From: Ruminococcaceae bacterium UBA6842
GTDB taxonomy: Bacteria > Bacillota > Clostridia > Oscillospirales > Acutalibacteraceae
Length of the DNA stretch: 6,115 bases
Reading direction: 5' to 3'
Assembly: GCA_002451855.1 (NCBI GenBank)
Contig: DKDS01000032.1
Location: 1-6,115, forward strand
Numbering within the stretch: position 1 is the first letter of the stretch; each line of letters starts with the position of its first letter. The notes under the pieces were generated by a model. It ran no database searches, was not told where the DNA came from, and was given only the letters and a program-made list of their open reading frames with translations. A program made the translations under genes and the position numbers. Of the stretch, positions 1 through 4,820 are shown one piece after another.

Positions 1-167
1 GCCATGAAGTCCATCGTCGAGGCGCCATCGTGGGTCTCGCCGATCTTGTAGTTCTTGCCGGTGTAGTACAGGATACGTTCGGTGGTGGTGGTCTTACCAG
101 CATCGATGTGAGCCATGATGCCGATGTTACGGATCTGGTTCAGATTAGTAAGCACGTCTAGTGCCAT
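1..167 (-). CDS. fusA: Elongation factor G, N-terminal 55 codons (partial, runs off the window)
   Basis: EF-G is the GTPase that moves tRNAs and mRNA through the ribosome after peptide bond formation. The visible 55 residues contain the G1 P-loop AHIDAGKT (residues 19-26) followed by TTTER, and a switch I start (KIGETHDGAST, 41-51), which are diagnostic for EF-G. The ATG at 167 is preceded by AAGGAA five bases away. It lies 30 nt after the rpsG stop, the normal str operon order. The gene is cut by the window edge, so C-terminal domains are not visible. Oddity: the start (MALDVLTNL) and the GETHDGASTMDFM stretch resemble actinobacterial, particularly Bifidobacterium-type, EF-G rather than clostridial EF-G as I recall them, and about three quarters of codons end in G or C against about half in the first part of rpsG. 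Identity as EF-G is certain; origin is not. Confidence 0.93.
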   Translation of the reverse strand, partial: MALDVLTNLNQIRNIGIMAHIDAGKTTTTERILYYTGKNYKIGETHDGASTMDFM

Positions 168-172
168 GAGTG

Positions 173-178
173 TTCCTT
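173..178 (-). promoter_or_regulatory. Ribosome binding site of fusA
   Basis: AAGGAA on the minus strand, five bases before the ATG at 167. It sits in the 30-nt rpsG-fusA gap, so fusA is most likely translated from the same transcript as rpsG. Confidence 0.7.
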
Positions 179-197
179 AACTCTCGTTCTTGACTAA

Positions 198-668
198 TTA
201 CCAGCGGTAATGAGCGAAGGCCTTGTTGGCCTCTGCCATCTTGTGAGTATCCTCACGCTTCTTGGCAGCGCCGCCCATGCCGTTAACGGCATCTAAGATT
301 TCGCCTGCGAGACGCTCCTTCATGGTTCTCTCGCTTCTGGCGCGGCTGTAGGTTGTCAGCCAGCGCAGACCCAAGGTCTGCTTTCTTTCGGCACGAACCT
401 CAAAAGGTACCTGATAGGTAGCGCCGCCCTTACGGACAGCCTTAACCTCAAGCTGCGGCATAACATTTTCCATAGCCTGATCAAATACCTCAAGCGGGTC
501 CTTGCCCGTTTTTTCACTGATAATGTCGAAAGCGCCGTATACTATTCGCTGAGCAACACCCTTTTTACCGTCAAGCATAATGTTGTTGATAAGACGGGTA
601 ACCTTCTTTGAATTGTATACCGGATCCGGCAATACATCGCGTTTCGCGATAAAGCCTCTTCTTGGCAC
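198..668 (-). CDS. rpsG: 30S ribosomal protein S7
   Basis: S7 is a primary 16S rRNA binder that nucleates assembly of the 30S head and lines the E-site/mRNA exit. I chose the GTG at 668: it begins VPRRGFIAKRDVLPDP, the conserved S7 N-terminus, and gives 156 residues, the usual bacterial length. The open frame continues upstream to 728, but those 20 extra codons are not S7-like, and an AAGGAGGGA site lies directly before the GTG. Conserved signatures include NNIMLDGKK (28-36), RGLRWL-type core (here LGLRWL) and the C-terminal DTHKMAEANKAFAHYRW. It lies between rpsL and fusA as in the str operon. Codon use is mixed, with the last ~25 codons more GC-rich, which is relevant to the unusual fusA that follows. 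Family assignment is certain. Confidence 0.98.
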   Translation of the reverse strand: MPRRGFIAKRDVLPDPVYNSKKVTRLINNIMLDGKKGVAQRIVYGAFDIISEKTGKDPLEVFDQAMENVMPQLEVKAVRKGGATYQVPFEVRAERKQTLGLRWLTTYSRARSERTMKERLAGEILDAVNGMGGAAKKREDTHKMAEANKAFAHYRW

Positions 669-674
669 TTTACT

Positions 675-683
675 TCCCTCCTT
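675..683 (-). promoter_or_regulatory. Ribosome binding site that fixes the rpsG start
   Basis: AAGGAGGGA on the minus strand, six bases before the GTG at 668. It supports the GTG over the in-frame upstream ATG codons, which would give an N-terminal extension absent from the S7 family. Confidence 0.85.
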
Positions 684-736
684 CATAGTAATGAATTCAT
701 TGGTACTCGAAGCTTTTCCCCGTGGCACCAGGCAGA

Positions 737-787
737 GGCGTTATAATATACATATATAATAAACGCCGCTGCTCATAATTGCAGCAG
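737..787 (-). other. Two stem-loops in the rpsL-rpsG intercistronic gap
   Basis: The 137-nt gap between the rpsL stop and rpsG GTG is long for this gene pair. It contains two dyads: CTGCT/AGCAG (769-773 with 783-787, 9-nt loop) and a GC-clamped AU-rich one, GGCGTT/AACGCC (737-742 with 762-767), whose interior ATATAT-type bases can pair partly. Neither is followed by a T-run in the transcribed direction, so they are not intrinsic terminators. In E. coli, S7 binds the rpsL-rpsG intercistronic RNA to repress its operon; a similar role here is only inference. Confidence 0.4.
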
Positions 788-805
788 AGATAATTTCAAT
801 TAAAA

Positions 806-1228
806 TTACTTCGCACCTGCTTTAGGACGCTTTGCACCGTACTTTGAACGGGCCTGCATTCTCTTTGCTACGCCCTGAGTATCAAGGGTTCCTCTTACGA
901 TGTGGTAACGCACACCGGGGAGATCCTTAACACGTCCGCCTCTGATAAGCACAACGCTGTGTTCCTGAAGATTGTGTCCGATTCCGGGAATATAGGCTGA
1001 AACCTCGATTCCGTTGGAAAGACGAACTCTGGCAATCTTACGGAGAGCTGAGTTAGGCTTCTTCGGCGTGGATGTTTTAACGGCTGTGCAAACGCCGCGC
1101 TTTTGCGGAGAATCGTTATCGGTCTGCTGACGCTTCATAGAGTTATAACCCTTTAAAAGAGCCGGAGCCTTAGCCTTCTTCTCAACAGTTTCACGACCGC
1201 TGCGAACCAACTGGTTAAATGTAGGCAC
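806..1228 (-). CDS. rpsL: 30S ribosomal protein S12
   Basis: S12 sits at the decoding centre and helps control accuracy of tRNA selection. The GTG at 1228 gives VPTFNQLVRSGRE, the expected S12 N-terminus, and 140 residues, normal for Gram-positive S12 with the longer N-terminal loop. The frame extends upstream to a TTG at 1273, but those codons lie outside family homology and a perfect Shine-Dalgarno site precedes the GTG. Conserved blocks are PQKRGVC (41-47), TPKKPNSALRK (54-64) and GHNLQEHSVVLIRGGRVKDLPGVRYH (84-109). Lys56 and Lys101 match E. coli Lys43 and Lys88, the classic streptomycin-resistance positions, and both are the sensitive wild type. Asp102 matches the RimO-modified aspartate. 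It is the first gene of the ribosomal operon, with its own promoter at 1290-1318. Confidence 0.98.
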   Translation of the reverse strand: MPTFNQLVRSGRETVEKKAKAPALLKGYNSMKRQQTDNDSPQKRGVCTAVKTSTPKKPNSALRKIARVRLSNGIEVSAYIPGIGHNLQEHSVVLIRGGRVKDLPGVRYHIVRGTLDTQGVAKRMQARSKYGAKRPKAGAK

Positions 1229-1233
1229 TGTTA

Positions 1234-1242
1234 CACCTCCTT
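1234..1242 (-). promoter_or_regulatory. Ribosome binding site that fixes the rpsL start
   Basis: AAGGAGGTG on the minus strand, five bases before the GTG at 1228; a near-full match to the anti-Shine-Dalgarno sequence. It settles the start codon against the longer in-frame TTG at 1273. Confidence 0.9.
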
Positions 1243-1289
1243 GAAAAATATTCGTTGCGGAAAATAAAGACAATTTCGCATACTACTGA

Positions 1290-1318
1290 AGTATATCATG
1301 TAATCCCGTGCTTGTCAA
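1290..1318 (-). promoter_or_regulatory. Sigma-A type promoter of the rpsL-rpsG-fusA operon
   Basis: On the minus strand a consensus TTGACA (1313-1318) and TATACT (1290-1295) are separated by exactly 17 bases, with a TG one base before the -10 (extended -10). The start of transcription would fall near 1283, giving a leader of about 55 nt before the rpsL GTG. This suits strong housekeeping expression and shows that rpsL here does not depend on an upstream rpoBC transcript. Confidence 0.88.
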
Positions 1319-1325
1319 TGATTTT

Positions 1326-1364
1326 TTCAAAAAAATCCGCGCGGCGCTCACTGCCGTGCGGATT
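1326..1364 (-). terminator. Intrinsic terminator of the flavodoxin/AKR operon
   Basis: On the minus strand AATCCGC-A-CGGC / GCCG-N-GCGGATT forms a 12-pair stem (1334-1345 with 1353-1364, one wobble or mismatch) with a 7-nt loop, followed at once by seven T residues (1327-1333). It starts 26 nt after the stop of the exported flavodoxin gene. The T-run ends only 8 bp before the -35 box of the rpsL promoter, so it insulates the ribosomal operon. Confidence 0.92.
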
Positions 1365-1389
1365 GAAGAAATATAATGCTAAAGCTTTT

Positions 1390-1998
1390 TTAAGAAAGGT
1401 CGGAAACCCACTTCGCAACCTCGTTTTTTGAGGCGCCGGACGAAAATCTTTTTCCGTCCTTCCATTCCCCCGAGCCTGCTTTTGTTTTTAGCATTTTTCC
1501 GCTGTTTCCGAGTCCCGAGCTTGCGGAGGTGCAGAACGGAATGACTGTTTTGCCGGTGAAATCGTTTGCCCCGACAAAGCTGTCGACAGGCCACGCGGCA
1601 ATTCCCCACCAAATCGGATAACCTATATATACGGTGTCGTACTTTTCCCAGTTATCGGGTACGCTTTTTACAAGCGGAACATTTCGGAGACTTTCGTCGT
1701 TATGCTCAAGCGTTACACGGCTGTTTTCGTCGTTCCAATTAAGGTCGCCGCTTGTGTACGGGTCCTGCGGTACGATTTCGAAAATATCCGCATTTGCGCT
1801 TTCGGCTATTGCTTCGGCAACGGCTTTTGTGCTGCCCGTTGCCGAGAAGTATACCACAAGCGTTTTTCCGTCTGCCGAAACCGATTGATTGCTTTTGTCG
1901 GAACTGCTTTCACTGCCGCTTGCGGTGTTCTTATTTCCGCAGGCGGTAAAGGACAGTATTAAGGTAACGCTTAAAAGAAAAAGCAATAATTTTTTCAT
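1390..1998 (-). CDS. Exported flavodoxin-like lipoprotein
   Basis: This encodes a 202-residue protein. The ATG at 1998 (MKKLLLFLL) starts a lipoprotein signal peptide: KK, a hydrophobic stretch 4-17, then FTAC with the lipidated Cys20. A frame extension of nine codons upstream has no signal-peptide logic and overlaps the previous gene. A Ser/Asn-rich linker (21-42) leads into a flavodoxin fold: strand and FMN phosphate loop LVVYFSATGST (48-57), YPIWWG (127-132) for the isoalloxazine-contacting loop, and IPFCTSASSGLGNSG (153-167). This pattern matches the clostridial flavodoxin_4-like family. The role inferred is electron transfer with bound FMN on the outer face of the membrane. It is last in a five-gene operon, 4 nt after the preceding stop, with AAGGG (2010-2014) as likely ribosome site. 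Partner and substrate are unknown. Confidence 0.88.
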   Translation of the reverse strand: MKKLLLFLLSVTLILSFTACGNKNTASGSESSSDKSNQSVSADGKTLVVYFSATGSTKAVAEAIAESANADIFEIVPQDPYTSGDLNWNDENSRVTLEHNDESLRNVPLVKSVPDNWEKYDTVYIGYPIWWGIAAWPVDSFVGANDFTGKTVIPFCTSASSGLGNSGKMLKTKAGSGEWKDGKRFSSGASKNEVAKWVSDLS

Positions 1999-2002
1999 AA
2001 TA

Positions 2003-2542
2003 TCATACGCCCTTGCCCATATCATATGCCTGCTTTAAGGCAGGTGAATTTTTTATTTCGCCCGGCTCGTGAGCTCCGCTTCCTATAATAATACCCTTTT
2101 CCTCGGCTCCCTCTACGCAATCCGCATAGCCGCGGAAACAGGCAAGCGCTGTATCGGCGGAGGAGGGGTCGGTGTCCGCCATTGTGACAATGTAGTAAAA
2201 TTCCTTGTTTTTGACCTCAAGCCATCTTGCCACAGTGCGGTCGATAAGCGCCTTTATCTGTGCGTCAACGGAATAAAAATACACGGGAGAAGCGAGAACT
2301 ATAACATTCGCTTCAATCATTTTTCGGAGTATTTCCGCCATATCGTCGTTGTGAACGCATTTTCCGCCGTTTGCGGCGCAGGAATAACACCCGATACACG
2401 GAGCAATCTTTTTGGTTGCTACCCTGATTTTTTCAACCTCGCTTCCGGCTTCTGCGGCGCCTTTCATAAATTCATCGCACAAAAGGTCGGAATTTCCGAC
2501 TTTTCTCGGACTGCCGGATAAAATCAAAACCTTTTTACTCAT
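2003..2542 (-). CDS. NADPH-dependent FMN reductase family / iron-sulfur flavoprotein
   Basis: A 179-residue flavodoxin-fold protein. The FMN phosphate loop is SGSPRKVGNSD (9-19) and the second flavin loop ASPVYFYS (84-91). Between them lies a Cys cluster, C49-x2-C52-x2-C55-x6-C62, followed by DDM; such compact clusters bind a 4Fe-4S centre in archaeal and clostridial iron-sulfur flavoproteins (Isf), so low-potential electron transfer is the likely role, though a metal-free NADPH:FMN/quinone reductase remains possible. I chose the ATG at 2542 because GGTGA lies five bases before it; the in-frame GTG (2551) and TTG (2554) further up lack a ribosome site. The upstream AKR gene stops 5 nt before this ATG and the lipoprotein gene begins 4 nt after its stop, so cotranscription is near certain. 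Confidence 0.88.
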   Translation of the reverse strand: MSKKVLILSGSPRKVGNSDLLCDEFMKGAAEAGSEVEKIRVATKKIAPCIGCYSCAANGGKCVHNDDMAEILRKMIEANVIVLASPVYFYSVDAQIKALIDRTVARWLEVKNKEFYYIVTMADTDPSSADTALACFRGYADCVEGAEEKGIIIGSGAHEPGEIKNSPALKQAYDMGKGV

Positions 2543-2547
2543 ATTTT

Positions 2548-3435
2548 TCACCAATTCTTTTTTTCTTTAGTGCAGTCGGTCTGTTTTTTGCGCTCTTCTA
2601 CCATATTTACAAACCATTCCACCATAGCGGGATCGTAATGCGAGAAGAACGAGCTTGTATTTTTGTCAAGCTTTGCGATTTCAGCCATATCCTCGTCTGT
2701 AAGCTTAAAATCAAAAACATTCAGGTTTTCTTCCATACGCTCGATGTGTGTTGATTTAGGTATTACGACAATACCTCTCTGTAAATGCCAGCGGAGAATG
2801 ACCTGCGCGGCGGTTTTGCCGTACTTTTCGCCGATTGCCTTAAGCTCGGGCAAATCGAACATACCGCCGCGGCCCTCGCCGAACGGCGCCCATGCCTCTA
2901 ATTGCAAACCGTATTTTTCGTTCCATTTTTTAGCGGTCTCCTGTTGATTGTGCGGATGAATTTCAATCTGATTTACCATAGGTCTTATTCTCGAAAAAGA
3001 GGCGATGTCCACCATACGGTCGGGATAAAAGTTTGAAATTCCGATAGCGCGCAGGTATCCTCTGTCGTAAAGCTCCTCAAGCGCTCTCCAAGCTCCGTAA
3101 TAATCCCCGAACGGCTGGTGTAAAAGCATAAGGTCGATATAATCGGTTTTCAGTTTTTGCATAGACTCAAATACGCTCTTTTTACATTCGTCATAGCCGT
3201 AATGCTCTACCCAGACCTTTGAGGTCAAAAAGATTTCTTCCCTCGGCACGCCTGATTTTTCTATTGCCGCGCCGACCTCTTCCTCGTTAAAGTAAGCCTG
3301 TGCCGTATCAATGGCACGGTAGCCGACTTTCAGTGCGTCAAGTACGCAGCGTTCGCACTCGTCCTTTGTTACCTGATAAACGCCGTAGCCTAATTGCGGT
3401 ATTTTTACACCGTTCGATAAGGTTACATATAACAT
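2548..3435 (-). CDS. Aldo/keto reductase (DkgA-like)
   Basis: This encodes a 295-residue cytosolic NAD(P)H-dependent carbonyl reductase of the AKR superfamily, reducing aldehydes or ketones to alcohols. The catalytic tetrad is complete: Asp43 (AIDTA), Tyr48 (QAYFNEE), Lys73 (LTSKVW) and His106 (LLHQPF). Other hallmarks are GYRAIDTAQAY, AIGISNF (around 130-137), the MVNQIEIHP strand and the cofactor phosphate motif IPKSTHIERMEENL near 225-238. Length is slightly above the usual 270-285 because of a charged C-terminal tail. ATG at 3435 follows AAAGGGGA (3443-3450) by seven bases. It is the third gene of the operon, 21 nt after the CMD-cupin gene. It resembles 2,5-diketo-gluconate/methylglyoxal reductases, but the natural substrate cannot be read from sequence. 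Confidence 0.95.
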   Translation of the reverse strand: MLYVTLSNGVKIPQLGYGVYQVTKDECERCVLDALKVGYRAIDTAQAYFNEEEVGAAIEKSGVPREEIFLTSKVWVEHYGYDECKKSVFESMQKLKTDYIDLMLLHQPFGDYYGAWRALEELYDRGYLRAIGISNFYPDRMVDIASFSRIRPMVNQIEIHPHNQQETAKKWNEKYGLQLEAWAPFGEGRGGMFDLPELKAIGEKYGKTAAQVILRWHLQRGIVVIPKSTHIERMEENLNVFDFKLTDEDMAEIAKLDKNTSSFFSHYDPAMVEWFVNMVEERKKQTDCTKEKKNW

Positions 3436-3456
3436 TTAAAAATCCCCTTTCAAAAT

Positions 3457-4206
3457 TTATTTAAGCTTTGAATATTCTTCGTCCGACACGGGCTCGCACC
3501 ATTCGGTTCCCGAATTTTCACCCGGAACTTCTATCGCTAAATGCGAGAACCAGCTGTCCTTTGCGGCGCCGTGCCAATGCTTAACGCCGGGGGCTATATT
3601 TACAGTGTCGCCGGGCATAAGAATTTGCGGTTCCTTGCCCCATTCCTGATAATAGCCCTTTCCCGCAACACAGATAAGTATTTGTCCGCCGCCCTTGTCG
3701 GCTTTATGAATGTGCCAGTTGTTTCGGCAGGACGGCTCAAAGGTCACATTGAAAATCCCCACCTGCTCTTTGGAAACCGGAGCCAAATAGCTTTGACCTA
3801 TAAAATATTTTGCGAATGCGGTATTTGGCTCGCCAATCGGAAAAATCATTGAATTTTCGTGCTTTTTCTTTTCGCCTTCGGCGGCGTCTTCCGTCCAAAT
3901 GTCCTTTGCCATCCTGAACGCCGCCCATGCCTTCGGCCAGCCTGCGTAAAATGCGGCGTGGGTTAGTATTTCGGCAATTTCGGTTTTGGTAATTCCGTTT
4001 GCCTTTGCCGTTTTTAAGTGATATTCAAACGAGCTGTCGCACAGTCCCTGTGAAATCAGTGCCGTAACCGTAACAAGCGAACGGTCGCGGAGCGATAGCC
4101 TGTCCTCTCTGCTCCATACCTCACCGAAAAGAACATCGTCGTTAAGCTCGGCAAATTTCGGTGCGAATTCGCCTAATGCTTCTCTGCCCGCAGTAACCTT
4201 TTTCAT
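3457..4206 (-). CDS. Carboxymuconolactone decarboxylase / cupin two-domain protein
   Basis: This encodes a 249-residue fusion. Residues ~15-105 form a CMD/AhpD-type helical domain with RDRSLVTVTALISQG (40-54), a single Cys56, His63 (EYHLKTA) and GITKTEIAEILTHAAFYAGWP (71-91). The lone Cys, rather than an AhpD CxxC, argues against classical peroxidase-partner chemistry. After a charged linker (105-118), residues ~145-228 form a cupin barrel: WHIHKADKGGGQ supplies His165, His167 and Gln175 where Glu is usual, and VKHWHGA supplies His210/His212, a probable metal site. Such fusions are known in Clostridia and many bacteria, mostly without proven activity. The start ATG follows the flavodoxin stop by 3 nt, with GGTGA (4215-4219) as ribosome site. 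By context I infer a redox or small-molecule isomerase/oxygen-independent detoxification role, not true carboxymuconolactone degradation, as no protocatechuate genes are nearby. Confidence 0.9.
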   Translation of the reverse strand: MKKVTAGREALGEFAPKFAELNDDVLFGEVWSREDRLSLRDRSLVTVTALISQGLCDSSFEYHLKTAKANGITKTEIAEILTHAAFYAGWPKAWAAFRMAKDIWTEDAAEGEKKKHENSMIFPIGEPNTAFAKYFIGQSYLAPVSKEQVGIFNVTFEPSCRNNWHIHKADKGGGQILICVAGKGYYQEWGKEPQILMPGDTVNIAPGVKHWHGAAKDSWFSHLAIEVPGENSGTEWCEPVSDEEYSKLK

Positions 4207-4209
4207 AGC

Positions 4210-4716
4210 TTATTTCACCCATTCCTCTATATCTTTTTTTGATTTGTTTACACTGCCGCCGTGTATCGCCAGTCCGTTTTCAACCGTGGCGCCGGGACAA
4301 AGCCTTTTTATATCCGCAACGCTTCTGCCCATACCGCTTCCCTCGTGCGTGCAAAACGGCTTTATAATTTTGCCGTCAAAGTTAAAATGCTCCAAAAAAG
4401 TGAAGACAGCCATAGGCATAGTGCTCCAGTAGTTCGGGAAACCGAGATATATTACATCATAATCGCTTACAGTGTCGGGATAACGCTTAAGTTCGGGTCT
4501 TGCGTTCCGCTGTTGGTCGGCTTTGGCTTCCTCGATACAGGCGTTGTAGCCCTTGGAATAAGGCTTAAGCTGTTCTATTTTAAACATATCGGCGCCTGTC
4601 AGCTCTTCTATAATGCCTGCCGCAATTTCAGTGTTTCCCACCTTAAGCGTTTTGAGTGTGCCGTTAAAGTAGTTTTCATCTGCTCTTGAATAAAAAGCAA
4701 TTAATTCTTTTGCCAT
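4210..4716 (-). CDS. Flavodoxin-family protein (cytosolic)
   Basis: A 168-residue soluble flavodoxin, first gene of the operon. It opens with AKELIAFYSRADENYFNG (2-19), then VGNTEIAAGII (26-36), the split FMN-phosphate/helix arrangement seen in the clostridial flavodoxin_4-like family, followed by IYLGFPNYWSTMPMAVFTFLE (89-109) for the flavin-facing loop and KPFCTHEGSGMGRS (119-132). No signal peptide is present, unlike the related lipoprotein at the other end of the operon. I chose the ATG at 4716 because GGAAAGGCGG lies eight bases before it; the frame continues to 4767, but that extra stretch covers the -10 box and is not family-like. It probably carries electrons to or from the operon's reductases using FMN. 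Confidence 0.92.
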   Translation of the reverse strand: MAKELIAFYSRADENYFNGTLKTLKVGNTEIAAGIIEELTGADMFKIEQLKPYSKGYNACIEEAKADQQRNARPELKRYPDTVSDYDVIYLGFPNYWSTMPMAVFTFLEHFNFDGKIIKPFCTHEGSGMGRSVADIKRLCPGATVENGLAIHGGSVNKSKKDIEEWVK

Positions 4717-4747
4717 TTTAATAACCGCCTTTCCGTAATTCAAGTAT

Positions 4748-4776
4748 ATTATAAAATGCGTTGACACGGAATATCC
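4748..4776 (-). promoter_or_regulatory. Probable promoter of the five-gene redox operon, weak -35
   Basis: On the minus strand TATAAT (4748-4753) is a consensus -10, about 32 bases before the flavodoxin ATG. At 16-18 bp upstream only GGATAT-like sequence is present instead of TTGACA. A good -10 with a poor -35 is typical of activator-dependent promoters, and a dyad (4771-4781) covers exactly that place, which fits control by the divergent LysR regulator. An alternative -10 is TATACT (4743-4748). Confidence 0.6.
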
Positions 4777-4789
4777 GATATGTTATTAT
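4761..4789 (+). promoter_or_regulatory. Sigma-A type promoter of the lysR-family gene
   Basis: Consensus TTGACA (4761-4766), 17-bp spacer and TATTAT (4784-4789), with TG one base before the -10. Transcription would start near 4796, giving a 25-nt leader. It overlaps the divergent operon promoter back to back, so binding at the dyad in its spacer would affect both genes. Confidence 0.82.
4769..4781. promoter_or_regulatory. Candidate operator in the divergent promoter region
   Basis: Overlapping dyads ATATC-C-GATAT (4771-4781) and CGGA-ATA-TCCG (4767-4777) lie between the -10 and -35 boxes of the lysR promoter and at the -35 position of the operon promoter. An 11-base part, 4769-4779, recurs in inverted orientation at 5911-5921. 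LysR-type regulators usually bind short dyads between divergent genes, so this is the best operator candidate; binding is inferred, not shown. Confidence 0.45.
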
Positions 4790-4795
4790 GGTATA

Positions 4796-4806
4796 AACCA
4801 AAGGTT
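4796..4806. repeat. Short perfect dyad in the lysR leader
   Basis: AACC-AAA-GGTT (4-bp arms, 3-nt centre) lies at the expected transcription start of the lysR-family gene and 14 bp before its ATG. It could be a second regulator contact for autoregulation or a weak hairpin; it is short enough to arise by chance. Confidence 0.3.
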
Positions 4807-4820
4807 GATAGAGGTGTGAT

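Noticed and set aside
669..728. N-terminal extension of S7 up to 728
   Set aside because: The extra residues are not S7-like and the AAGGAGGGA site lies inside the extension, just before the GTG at 668.
1229..1273. N-terminal extension of S12 from TTG 1273
   Set aside because: The perfect ribosome site at 1234-1242 lies inside it and the family begins at the GTG (PTFNQLVR).
1426..1437. SSGAS near the lipoprotein C-terminus as an ApbE-type covalent flavinylation motif
   Set aside because: The required Asp is not at the usual distance, and the loop aligns with the ordinary C-terminal region of flavodoxin-family proteins.
2069..2521. 150-codon plus-strand ORF antisense to the FMN reductase
   Set aside because: No ribosome site, no recognisable domain, and fully explained as the reverse frame of a well-supported gene.
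4261..4689. 142-codon plus-strand ORF antisense to the cytosolic flavodoxin
   Set aside because: Shadow of the flavodoxin gene; Cys/Phe/Tyr-rich translation without family features.
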